From Cylindrodendrum hubeiense (Eukaryota > Ascomycota > Sordariomycetes > Hypocreales > Nectriaceae), in assembly GCA_014621425.1 (NCBI GenBank), contig JAANBB010000459.1, forward strand, positions 1 to 30,824: a DNA stretch of 30,824 nt. Reading direction: 5' to 3'. Below the pieces are notes generated by a model. The model was not told the origin of the DNA. It was given only the letters and a program-made list of their open reading frames with translations, and did no database searches. A program made the position numbers and the translations under genes. Below are positions 1-9,627 of the stretch, piece by piece; the first letter of the stretch is position 1; every line of letters starts with the position of its first letter.

Positions 1-1183
1 GTGGTGGTGCTGCCAAGCAGGCCGCAGTTGGGGGTCAGGCAAGCTGAGGGAGGGGATATGCGCTGAGGTGGAGGGAGAGGTCGGTCCGGTCGGCAATACG
101 ATGGTGCTGTAGTATTCTAGGAGAACAGGAGAGCGAGAGGTCCGGAAAAGAAAGACGGCGCACGTCGTTCTTGTGCCGCAGGTTTGGGTGATGGTTGGCA
201 GGTGGCCCGGGGCTATGGGTGGTGGAAGTCGTGTCGCAGTCGTAGGCGTCGTACGTAGGCTCGATCCTTGCTGGACGAGGTGGAGGGCTGAGGCGTCGGA
301 CTCGGGATCCAGAAGACGAGGATGAGGGATGCGGGACGCTGGGAGGAGAGATGGAGGGACAAGGTGGAGGGACGAGGTGGCCGGCGAGTGAGATGGAGAT
401 GGTATCAAGCATCCATCAGGCTGCTGTCTCCCGCCTGGCCTGGCTTGGGGCGACCCGGACGTGCCCTCATTGGCTGGCTGCCTGGCTTGCCCGCCCGCCT
501 GTGCCGCCACACGTTCGTCATCCATCTGAGCATCAGAGGGGCTGAGCTCTGGCAGGGCCACGCCTAGCGGCCAACTGCTGCTAAAATTGCCGCCTAGCGG
601 CCCATCACCCGAGCGTACCCTCCCTGAGGCAGCACCGTGGACAGTCGGTCCTTGACATGGACGGAGCTCACAGAGATCAAAATTAAACATGTGCATTCTT
701 AGCCGTCTTCCGAAGTGGTGTTTTGTAGCAGTGTTTTGTCGTGACGACACCGCACGCAACCCATCGCCTTTCCAACATTAGGGACATGAATCCCCGAGAC
801 TGCATTTTATACGACACGGCCATGAGTACTTGTGCTATGTGTTTGTGGCCAAAGACTCTACATCCAGACGCCATCCAGACTCCAAGGCACTATGACGAAT
901 GCCACGCACGCCTGCACATGTTTGATCCTCGCGGGCTGACGACATAATTACTCCGTGTCCCGTGTAATTAGATTGGTCGAAGCTCGATGAAATCTTCGCA
1001 AGTCCTCCCTGTCCTTCAGATATCGTGCCTGCCTAGAGCAAGCCTAGTGTGCAGAGGATACGAGCTACCCTCCTTGCAGGGAGTGAATGGATAAAGGCGG
1101 CATTACAGGTAATACTCCCTACGACAGGCAGGGGCCCGGTCGCCAGATTCAAGGTTGTCTTCGTAGCCCTTCCGATAATGAGC
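1..1183. other. No gene seen; probable leader or promoter of a gene beyond the left edge
   Basis: No open frame here resembles a known protein. Between about 300 and 410 the plus strand is purine-rich (GGAGG-type runs), so the minus strand is C/T-rich, the pattern fungal leaders show just upstream of a start codon. I infer that a minus-strand gene may begin beyond the left edge. A 125-codon ATG frame at 35-412 (minus) is Ser/Pro/Arg-rich low-complexity sequence and looks like translated leader rather than protein. Positions 660-1183 hold nothing I can name. Confidence 0.4.
561..602. repeat. 12-bp direct repeat, two copies 30 bp apart
   Basis: CGCCTAGCGGCC occurs at 561-572 and again at 591-602. 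Each copy is part of a near-palindrome (GCCGC..GCGGC) and could act as a protein-binding site or form a small hairpin. No function is assigned. Confidence 0.6.
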
Positions 1184-1465
1184 TTATTTCAAATTCTTAA
1201 TTTGCAAACTAAGCTCCTGGAGCCGGTTGATGATTCGCTCCATCTGAAGCGCATGGGTGTGGTTGTCAAACTCGGTTCGGAACTGCTTGAGCTTCTGCTC
1301 TAGATGATCAAGACGTTGGTCCATGCGGTCAAGCCTTTCGTCCAGGCGTTGATTCATATGCCTGACGGCATCCATGATTTCTCTGCTTTTGGGGTAGCTG
1401 GAACCTGTTGGGGTTGCGTAGCTGCACCAAATTGTAGTTTTGTCATCGTGTGTCGTTTGTTGCAT
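1184..1465 (-). CDS. Possible small coiled-coil protein, 93 aa
   Basis: I do not recognise a family. The frame opens with a true ATG at 1465 and closes with TAA. Residues about 30-93 have a strong heptad pattern, with repeated RLDERLDRMDQRLDHLEQKL-type segments followed by an Asn/His-containing stretch and a second amphipathic helix ending in KNLK. This looks like a selected coiled coil and not a random frame. A TATA-like box lies about 120 bp upstream of the ATG. No intron is needed. It could be a complete small oligomerising protein, an exon of a larger gene, or a remnant of a dispersed fungal coiled-coil family. It is isolated: the nearest firm gene starts more than 1 kb away. Function is unknown. 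Confidence 0.4.
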   Translation of the reverse strand: MQQTTHDDKTTIWCSYATPTGSSYPKSREIMDAVRHMNQRLDERLDRMDQRLDHLEQKLKQFRTEFDNHTHALQMERIINRLQELSLQIKNLK

Positions 1466-1581
1466 GTTCTTGCAAGAGCGTTGAGTTCGATTGATGTTGG
1501 AGGACCAGGGAGCAGCAATGTCCTGTTTGTTCTTGGACCACGGTCTGTCTGGCCTCTCAACCCACGGGAGGTAATATTTTG

Positions 1582-1589
1582 TTTAAATA
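1582..1589 (-). promoter_or_regulatory. TATA-like box upstream of the small coiled-coil frame
   Basis: The minus strand reads TATTTAAA about 117 bp before the ATG at 1465. The spacing is longer than the usual 30-60 bp to a fungal transcription start but allows a short leader. The assignment rests on motif and position only. Confidence 0.3.
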
Positions 1590-1683
1590 CATGTAGAGCA
1601 GGACAAGGTTTTCAACAACAGCCATCAGGGTTGAGGACGGGAACTCAGACAAGCTGCAAATCGAGGCTCGAAGCATATCATGC

Positions 1684-1697
1684 GTAGGGATCCCTAC
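1684..1697. repeat. 14-bp perfect palindrome
   Basis: GTAGGGATCCCTAC is its own reverse complement. It lies about 220 bp upstream of the ATG at 1465. No known binding protein is inferred. Confidence 0.5.
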
Positions 1698-2450
1698 ATG
1701 TATACCGGACTACGTGACAAAGCAAAAGTCGTCGTAGCTACTGGTGCTGGGTGTAGCATCTTCGCTACTCTTTTTTTTTAAACCACATCTAAGATGCTGC
1801 TTCGACCTTTTCAAGCTTTCTTAAGTCCTGTCCATGACCCTCGAGGGGTAAGTGTTGATGTGGACCTCATCTCGTGTAGAACGTAGCCCCGGCCTTCGCA
1901 TCGCCACAATATACTACATATTAGCGTCTGAGGCCTCAGATGCTCGGCAAATCAGTAATTTGGTAGACTACCTCATGATCCAATTATTATCGTAATATCG
2001 GAAACATTAGCCCGCTCATGCTGAAAAGCTGGTGCGTTGTGCGCACTGGCAATTCTTCCGTGCCTCGTATGCAACCTCGCTTTCGCGAAAAGGCCGCTCT
2101 CGCAAAAGGCCGCGCACGCGCCACGCAGCCACACACCCACCCGCCCGTCTAAGCCCTGGCGTCCTCTCTCGTATTCTACCCTTGGTATCCGCGTATAGTA
2201 TCAAGTGCTTGATGTTGATGCTAGCCATGTTACGAGAGTGAGGCATATATTGCTGGTTGCCATGCACAAGGGACTTTGGCCTAGGAACGGATTTTCTATC
2301 ATGAGAACATCAAGCATCAAACATGAGAGAAACATTAACAGTCAGCTTCATCGTGACAGCTATCATACCTGGCCATGGCCGTAACCAGTTCCTGAAATTG
2401 GCACAATCCCCCTAAACGCCATGCATGCTTGCCGTCATGTATCACGTATC

Positions 2451-2520
2451 GTCTACCGTCGTCTACCGTCGTCTACCGTCGTTTACCATCATCTACCATT
2501 GTTTACCATCGTCGACCATA
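2451..2520. repeat. Decamer minisatellite, seven copies, overlapping the SNF2 stop codon
   Basis: Seven head-to-tail 10-bp units run from 2451 to 2520. Three are identical GTCTACCGTC units (2451-2480) and four are diverged (GTTTACCATC, ATCTACCATT, GTTTACCATC, GTCGACCATA). The last two units lie inside or across the 3' end of the minus-strand SNF2 coding sequence and supply its final residues and the TAA at 2503-2505. The array then continues into the 3' untranslated region. Confidence 0.85.
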
Positions 2521-5500
2521 AACCTCACTCTCCTGTCTCGCCAGCGTAGGTTTCTTCTTCGCCATCGAAGCGGCCCTGTAGCCCCGGTCTTCTAAGCTTT
2601 CCACCTCGCCGTCGTCGTCGGCCGCGCCCAACAGGGCATGATTATCAGACTGACCAGGCTTAAAGAGGTCGATGAGCTCGTTAAGCCCAAGCTTGAAGGC
2701 ACCTTTCTTCATGCTTCCCTCGATGGCCTGCTCGGCGAGGAGGCGCTTCTTGTTCTGCAGATCGAGGATACGCTCCTCGACCGTCTTGGTCACGGTGAGC
2801 TTGTAAATGATGACATCAACGGTTTGTGTGAGGCGATGAACACGATCAATTGCTTGTTCCTCGACGAACTAAAATTCAGGTTAGCGTACGGGACATATAT
2901 TATGCTAAGGGGGGTGTGAAGACATACGGGGTTCCAGAACGGCTCGAGGATGACAACTCTCGTCGCCGCCGTGAGATTCAGTCCCAGACTACCGCACTTG
3001 AGACTGCACAAGAGGATACGAGTCTGTTTGTCAGACCGCAGACTCCGCAGGCTTTCCTCACGTTCGTCGTTCTTCATCGATCCGTCGTAGCGAACGAAGC
3101 GGAATCCCTCTTTGCGGAAGAAGGGCTCTACGAGGTCGAGCATTGAGGTGAATTGAGAAAAGACGATGAACTTGTGCTCGCGGACCTCTGCCTGCAGGAT
3201 CTTGATGAGCTCGCGGATCTTGGCCGAGGCGAGGATTTGGTTTGGTTGGGACTTGTGGGCAGAGTGGCGGACGTCGTCGTCGTCGGACGAGAGAACGGAG
3301 GAGTCGTCTTCGGAGTCATCTTCGGAGCCTGATGCCTCTGAGTCAGGGGTGGTAGTAGTATCCGCCGCGGTGGTGTCGGCAACAGAAGAATCTGCTGCGG
3401 TGGTGTCTGCCGTCGTGGTATCGGCAACAGAGCTATCGTGCTCATCATCCAGCGTCTGGGCTGCCATCTGCTTCGTGAGGGCCGTCAAGGATAGCAGCGA
3501 ATCATCTTCATCTGCTGCCTCATTGGCCGACTGGTAGCCCTTCTCTTTCTTGGCCTCCTCATCGTCTATGACAAAGCTGCTGAGGTTGCTCTGGTCCTGG
3601 GCCTTGCTCTGATCCTCGTCGTCCGAGTCCTCGGAGCCCAGCCAGTCGCCACCGCCCTCGGCGTTCTCGTCCTCCTCTCCGCCGGCCTTGCCGAGTCGAA
3701 GAGCGCCCTGTTCATCCTCTGGGACGAGCCAGCTACCCTCAGCCTCCTCCTCATCTTCGCTGTCAATGACGGCGTTGCGGTTTCGAGGGCGACGGCTGGC
3801 CTTCACGGGCGACTCGGCCTCTTCTGCTTCGGGCTCCTTTTCAACAGTCTTTCCTTCCAGTTTCTTCTTGGACTTGTCCTTCTTGGGTTTGTCTTTCTTG
3901 GATTTGTCCTTCTTGGAAGTCTTCTTCTGTGCAGTCTCATGGGTGTTGAAGTATGCCAAATCGTCATGGCACTCCGTGCAAATATCCCTCCCCAGTCTGC
4001 TATCTATGGTGTTCAATCCCCGTCCACAGATGTTGCAGGTTTTGGATTCAATGCCCATGCCGGCGAACATATCAGCCATGGAATCGACATCTGCTTCCTG
4101 AGACTTTTGGCTCATCCCTGTTGACAGCGCATCTTTGTCCTTGTCTAGTTTGCCCTCCAACAGCTTCGGGTGGTTGCATGCCTGTCGCAACCTCAGCAGG
4201 AGGGTCAGCGCGTTGGCGTAGTTGACTCGGCCGCGCATCATGGCTTCAATACTTCGGTCGGTGCGCGCCTCTAATCGCTGGTAGAACTTGCGCTCTGCCG
4301 GAGACAGCTCGGCTGACACAGTGACGACTTTTCGCTCGGTGACCTTAAAGCCAGTTGTGGATGCCTCGCCCTCAGCTGACGGCTTACCACCAGGGTTGAG
4401 CGCGCCAGCCTCCTTGAGGATCTCCTTCGTTCGCCGCTTCATGAAGCAACGAAGCAAGCTATGTAGTCTGCGGATGGCAATGTGTCCCTTTCCGTTCTTC
4501 AAAGGCAAATCGATGTGAGCCTTCCACTCCTTGATGTCGTCGTAGGGGCGGATACGGAGAAACTTGACGAGAGACTGGAGTTCATCCAGGTTGTTTTGCA
4601 TGGGCGTGCCGGACAAGCACCATCGATACTCGGAACGCAAGGCATAGCAAGCCTTGGTGGCCTTTGCATTTCGATTCTTGATGGTATGGGCCTCGTCCAA
4701 GACAACTCGCCACCAGTGTAGTCCAAAACATCCTGCCTTGGGGCCTCCTTCAGCATCCGAAGAGTGACCGTGCTCCGAGACGAGGATCTGGTAGGTTGTG
4801 ACAACCACATCGTAGAGAGCTAGCTCTTGGAATCGCTTCGTTCGCTGCGGGCCGTGGTGCACACAGACCTTGAGCCCTTGGGACCTCTCCACCCTGTCCT
4901 TGATCTCGTGCTCCCACTGTCGGATGAGCGCTAGCGGTGCTACCACGAGCGTGGTTTTCTCAACCTTCTCAAAGCTCTTCTTCCACCCCGGGGAATCCTT
5001 CTCTGGCTTCCGGTTTGTGAGGATCAGGGAGACGGTTTGCAATGTCTTGCCGAGACCCATGTCATCGGCCAAGATTCCGCCCTTGGGGACCTTTCCTCGC
5101 TTGATGGGACCGAGTTCTCGTCCACGCATCCACTGGACACCTTCGACTTGATGTGGTAGCAACTTGACCTTGAGGCCATCTACCGTCCCGTCCTTGGCGC
5201 TCTTGGCTGCATCCGCCTTCTTTGTCTCGGCGTTGACCTCGTTGCCAGCCTCGCCTCCAGTTTCACTTCCCTGTGATCCTTGTGACTGTTGTGCCTGGGC
5301 TTCTTCTTCCTCCTCTTCATCCTCATCGTCCATTCCGCCTTCTAACAGGGCCTTGAGATCCTCACTCGCCTTTGCTGGGTCTGTGTAGAACTCCCCTCCG
5401 CCATAACTCTTCGGCGGGGCGACCGGGGCCATTGAGCTGAACATCTGCATGGGCGGGGGCTTCCTATCCTGATAGTTGGGAGCCTTCGGCCCGGTGACTC

Positions 5501-6014
5501 TGTTCTGGTCGATATGGTGCTCGGGCCGGGTCTTCTGCCGCAAGAAAGGGTCGGCTCTCTGCTTGCGAGACGACATCATCTTGGTCGGGTGGCCAAACGT
5601 GGGCCTGTTGGTAGCAGCGCTGCCGGATGGGTTCAATGATTCTCCTGAACCTGAGCGGACTTGACCCTTGAGCGATATGAAGCCGTTCATCAAGGCAGTG
5701 ACATCATCATCCGGTGACATCTCGCGGTTGGATGGGCCGTCATTGGGGATAATGGACTGTAGGGGCGCCTTGGGCGGCGCGCGTTCGTTAACCATGGCAC
5801 CGAGATCTCTAAGAGCGGTGGTATCGTCAAGGCGGGTATTGTTTTTGTTGTTGTTCGTGGCCGTCGTCGTGTTTTCTTGTCGTAGCGGGGGTTGAGCTTT
5901 GGAGAAATCGGGCTTCAGCGTCGACGAGAGGGTAGTCCGCGGCTTAAATGCAAACGAAGCGCCGGGCTTCGAAGACTTGAAAAGGGGCTTCGGCCTTGGG
6001 TCGTTGCTGTTCAT
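2503..6014 (-). CDS. SNF2-family DNA-dependent ATPase (Rad5/Rad16-like group), 1150 aa
   Basis: This is a two-exon gene: exon 1 at 6014-2928, a 59-bp intron at 2927-2869 (GTATGT...TTTTAG, phase 0), and exon 2 at 2868-2503. Splicing joins EPFWNP to FVEEQAIDRVHRL and so rebuilds helicase motif VI. Residues 1-270 are disordered, with an acidic E/D run near 230. Walker A DDMGLGKT is near residue 320 and the DEAH box near 441. A C-x2-C pair twice (near 659 and 680) forms a likely small zinc site between the two helicase lobes, followed by a Lys/Asp repeat and a long acidic, Thr/Ala/Asp-repeat linker. The C-terminal helicase lobe spans roughly 930-1110. The split lobes with a zinc site in between recall the Rad5/Rad16/Uls1/HLTF group of chromatin translocases, but the zinc site is smaller than a full RING, so ubiquitin-ligase activity is not supported. 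Expected in the nucleus, in remodelling or DNA repair. The exact orthologue is not certain. Confidence 0.93.
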
Positions 6015-7284
6015 GAGCCGGTTGCGACGCGTGCGTGTCGGTGACTGTGTGTGAAGTTGGTACTTGATGCCACTGTAACTTCCGCTTTGTTGGGTGTCGT
6101 TTGTTTCTGTGGCTCATGACATAATTGCCCCAGCAACTGGCTCCCAAAAATTATCCTGGCGCGCAACCCCGCGTAAAGCACTGTGGAAGAGTGCACTAGC
6201 TACACTGAGCCACAGTAAACAAGCCCCCTGGTTCACAGTGCTATCAATTAGCGGGTACTTGCATAAATCCGCGAGCTTGTCACGATCTGCCTCGATACGG
6301 TGCAACAGACAACTTCAGAAACAAATCAACCCAAAATTCAGGGTTTTTTCTGCGACCTTATTCAATATTATATTACAATCCGCTGCTTGCTGTCTGTTGT
6401 TATTTATGACTTTATCCTAGACGATAAGGCCCCTAACATCTCTCGTCAAGCTGAGAGGCTAGTCTCCAATCCTAGACACAGCAATTTCTAAAGCAATTCA
6501 ATTGCCCATCATGTCGGTCATTGCCCTCCATCATCCTCGCTTCCCAATTCCTGACAGAATACACTGTTAACATCTTTCAATCCAATGTCGAAGAGTTCTG
6601 CGCCCTGTATCACAACACATATTTTACAATACATCGACAACACTTGCCGGGAGTACCATTTCGCCAGGTTTACTTGAACAATACTGAAGTAAGCATAACG
6701 GAGCAGACAGGCGCAGTGAGTTTAAGAGGTTGTTAGCATTTGTTTCTTATGTCTTTTGTGAAGAACGTAAGGTGCCCAAATTCTGGTGGCGTCACAGGTC
6801 CACACATCTTTCCTTCTGGAGTATGCACAAGCCCATATTGCCATTTATCAGGATTCCCATTTCTAACCCTTCTAATACCCAGCATCTAATTCGCTTGACA
6901 TTTCCCAATCCATTCGCTTTTGCCCCATAAATTAAATACTGGGCGCGCAAGGTAGATGTTAATTATGGTACGGAACGAGGCCACACGACAGGTGCCAAGC
7001 CGATTAGACACTGGCTAGTGTCGTCCATAGAGTGGTTGGGTCAGAACAAGTTTCAGTCACATGCACCATGATTTCAAAATAACCAATTTTAAGTAGATGA
7101 TATGTACTTTTTCTATTGCTCTGAAGATTCGTGAAGCTTTGTTCATGCCTACATTACACACAATCTTATCCGTAACCCATCAAGTGAAAAGCAGGGCAGC
7201 TTGGCTGCCATGGAAGACGCCGACCCGAAAAACAAAATGCTGATTTGCCGCCAGTCATTCTTGAATAATCCAATGCAAGTCTCC
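6015..7284. other. Intergenic, AT-rich; SNF2 promoter and PEPCK 3' region
   Basis: This holds the promoter of the SNF2 gene (adjacent to 6014) and the 3' untranslated region of the PEPCK gene (up to 7284). The middle, about 6300-7130, is clearly more AT-rich than the flanks. Only short frames occur and none is recognised. It could be a decayed sequence, but no repeat partner is visible within the window. Confidence 0.5.
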
Positions 7285-8628
7285 TTAAACCTCGGGACCA
7301 GCCTTGACGACGTCCTCGGTAGCCTCGCTCTCGTACTTGGCGAAGTTCTCGCGGAAGAGCTTGCCCAGCTTGAGGACCTCGTTTGAGAAGGACTCCTCGC
7401 CGGCAGTCCAAGCCTTCTGGGGGTTGAGCAGCTCGGCGGGGACGTTGGGGCAGGTCTTGGGGACCTGGAGGTTGAAGACACCGTAGTTCTCGTACTCGAC
7501 CTTGGCGAGGTCGCCAGAGTGGATGGCGTCGAGGATAGCACGGGTGTACTTGAGGGGGCATCGCTTACCACCGTGGGCGAAACCGGCACCGACCCAGCCG
7601 GTGTTGAGGAGCCAGGCGTTGGCACCGTGGGTCTCGATCTTGTCGGCAAGCATGCTGGCGTACTTCATGGGGTGAAGGGCGAGGAAGGGCTGGGCGAAGC
7701 AGCTGGAGAAGGTGGCCTGGGGCTCGTTCACACCATCCTCAGTACCGGCCATCTTGGAGGTGTAACCGGAGATGAAGTGGAACATGGTCTGCGAGCGGTC
7801 GAGCTTGGAGATGGGGGGGAGGACACCGCGGGCATCGCAGGTGAGGAGGATGATGTTCTTGGGCGAGTTATCTGACAGGCAAGGGATCTTGGCGTTGGAG
7901 ATGTACTCGATGGGGTAGGCGCAGCGGGTGTTCTCGGTGAGGGTGCAGTCGTCGTAGTCGACCTCGCGGGTCTCGGGGTCGAAGACAACGTTCTCGAGGA
8001 CGGATCCGTAGCGGATGGCGCCGAAGATATCGGGCTCTTTCTCGGCGGACAGGCCAATGGTCTTGGCGTAGCATCCACCCTCGATGTTGAAAACACCGTG
8101 GTCACTCCAGCAGTGCTCGTCGTCACCGATCAGGGCTCGGTTGGGGTCGGCGGAGAGAGTGGTCTTGCCAGTTCCGGACAGACCGAAGAAGAGAGTGACG
8201 TCGCCGTCCTTGCCCTCGTTGGCGGAGGAGTGCAGGGTCAGGACGTTGTGCTTGATGGGCATCTCGTAGAAGAGAACGGTGAAGACACCCTTCTTCATCT
8301 CACCGGCGTACTCGGTACCGAGGATAACCATCTCCTTCTGGTCGAAGTTGATGGCAACGGAGGTGCCGGAGGTCATACCCTCGGTGTATCGGTTGGCGGG
8401 GAAGGAGCCAGCGTTGTAGATGGTGTAGTCGGGGTGGAAGTGCTCGAGCTCCTCGCGCGAGGGGCGGATGAGCATGTTGCGCATGAAGAGAGCATGGTAG
8501 GCGCGGGCGCAGATGACACGGACACGGATGCGGTATCGCTCGTCCCAGCCGGCGAAGCCATCGACAACGTAAATGCGTTCCCTGGTGTTCAGGTAGTCGA
8601 CAGCACGCTCACGGTTGATCTTCCAGAC
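7285..8628 (-). CDS. pck1: Phosphoenolpyruvate carboxykinase (ATP), C-terminal 447 aa; N-terminal exon missing
   Basis: PEPCK converts oxaloacetate and ATP to phosphoenolpyruvate, CO2 and ADP, the committing step of gluconeogenesis. The exon starts at [21 protein letters not shown] and runs to the stop with no interruption. Visible hallmarks are the P-loop [11 protein letters not shown] (about 150 residues in), the kinase-2-type stretch [20 protein letters not shown], the [12 protein letters not shown] segment and [11 protein letters not shown]. Just upstream the minus strand reads CTGAC...AAACAG, a branch point and acceptor, so an intron precedes this exon. Fungal PEPCKs are about 550-600 residues, so about 110-120 N-terminal residues, including the GRSPxDK substrate site, should lie upstream. 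I found no such frame between 8660 and 13895. The in-frame extension to 8658 starts with TTG inside the intron and is not a real start. Strong third-position C/G bias suggests a highly expressed gene. Family assignment is certain; completeness of the locus is not. Confidence 0.92.
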   Translation of the reverse strand, partial: VWKINRERAVDYLNTRERIYVVDGFAGWDERYRIRVRVICARAYHALFMRNMLIRPSREELEHFHPDYTIYNAGSFPANRYTEGMTSGTSVAINFDQKEMVILGTEYAGEMKKGVFTVLFYEMPIKHNVLTLHSSANEGKDGDVTLFFGLSGTGKTTLSADPNRALIGDDEHCWSDHGVFNIEGGCYAKTIGLSAEKEPDIFGAIRYGSVLENVVFDPETREVDYDDCTLTENTRCAYPIEYISNAKIPCLSDNSPKNIILLTCDARGVLPPISKLDRSQTMFHFISGYTSKMAGTEDGVNEPQATFSSCFAQPFLALHPMKYASMLADKIETHGANAWLLNTGWVGAGFAHGGKRCPLKYTRAILDAIHSGDLAKVEYENYGVFNLQVPKTCPNVPAELLNPQKAWTAGEESFSNEVLKLGKLFRENFAKYESEATEDVVKAGPEV

Positions 8629-8658
8629 CTGTTTGGATAATTTTGTCAGCCATTGCAA
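8629..8658 (-). other. pck1: 3' end of an intron (branch point and acceptor) before the PEPCK exon
   Basis: The minus strand reads GGCTGACAAAATTATCC and then AAACAG directly before the GTC TGG codons of the PEPCK exon. The CTGAC branch-point motif lies about 18 bases from the AG, as in other introns of this window. The matching donor and upstream coding exon are not identified. Confidence 0.75.
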
Positions 8659-9590
8659 TCGAATGCGTCATGTCACGAGCTCCTGTGAGACGAGGTGGGA
8701 TCGAATTCCGACATTTCCAAATCGGGGACCAAAGCGGCCGACAGAATCGGGGAAAAAGTCGTGATCGGGGGGAAAGAGGGGCGCCGGCCGCTCGGGCTCT
8801 TATTACGGCCTCTCTTCTCCTACTTGTCCCGACAACCACCGCCGCCGACCTGTGCCTGGAGCCACTGCCTGCCCGTGCCCGCCCTCTCCGCTACTTGGGC
8901 GTCCTGGCCGCAACCAACGGGGGGCGGCCCTGTATCAAGTAACGCGCGCCCCCCTCCCCGCCGCTAATCATGCTGGACAGAACACATCCTTCAGGGCTCG
9001 AACGCGCTGGAAGCCGCTGCTCCCCAATGTCTCTTACTACGCAGTTAGGCCCCTTACGTACTCCGTACTACCGGCCGGTACTTAGAATTCACGCTACCGC
9101 TGGTGTATGTAATATATGCACTCGCCCGCTGAATGATGATCCCGTAATTCATTTGGAGGGAATTACACATGCCCCGTCTCGCTGAATGTGATTTGCCTCG
9201 CACCACCCGCGGGCTGCCTCACAAAACGCAGAGCCTGCTCCTCCTCGCCCTCTCCCAACTCAGCTCAGCTCGGCCAAGCCCAAAGAAAACCCCACGGAGA
9301 CGAAATGCCAGCCCAGCCCAGCCCAACCACAGACCGAAAACTCCACCGACACGCCATGGCACGCCCCCCCTTTCGAAATGGAGAAAGGGCCTCGCCCCGA
9401 GCTTCGTCGGCTCACTCTCGTCAACCACCTGAGCCGTGGCCTCTCCGCCGCTCTCACTCGCTCGGTCTCTTGATACCGGGCCATGACCCCCCAGAAAACC
9501 ACGCGCTTCCGGTCTCTGGTTTCCGGACGGGGGGCCAGAGTCAGCCACCATCATCACCCGCTCTGGCGCGCGCCCTGCCCGAGCATCCGA

Positions 9591-9627
9591 TCCATCCACA
9601 TCCACCACATCCACCACATCCACATCC
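9591..9627. repeat. CCACAT/CCACCACAT minisatellite
   Basis: Short tandem units of CCACAT and CCACCACAT run through this interval, within the gene-free pyrimidine-rich stretch. It is low-complexity DNA with no assigned role. Confidence 0.7.

Larger units (their letters stand above)
1466..2502. other. Intergenic; no gene recognised
   Basis: This stretch separates the small coiled-coil frame from the 3' end of the SNF2 gene. It is moderately AT-rich with short frames only, none of protein-like composition. It contains a TATA-like box, a 14-bp palindrome at 1684-1697 and, at its right end, most of a decamer minisatellite. Confidence 0.5.

Noticed and set aside
35..412. 125-codon minus-strand ATG frame
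   Set aside because: Ser/Pro/Arg-rich and without family features; better read as leader of a gene to the left. It cannot be excluded as a small protein.
2451..2520. CRISPR-like array
   Set aside because: Units are 10 bp, head to tail without spacers, in a eukaryotic genome; it is a minisatellite.
6300..7130. Relic of a transposon altered by repeat-induced point mutation
   Set aside because: The region is AT-rich, but no terminal repeats, no transposase frame and no second copy are visible here.
8098..8640. 180-codon plus-strand frame with Gly/Val-rich protein
   Set aside because: It is a shadow of the strongly codon-biased PEPCK exon on the other strand.
8629..8658. PEPCK starting at 8658
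   Set aside because: The apparent start is TTG, and the ten extra codons are the intron's branch-point and acceptor sequence.
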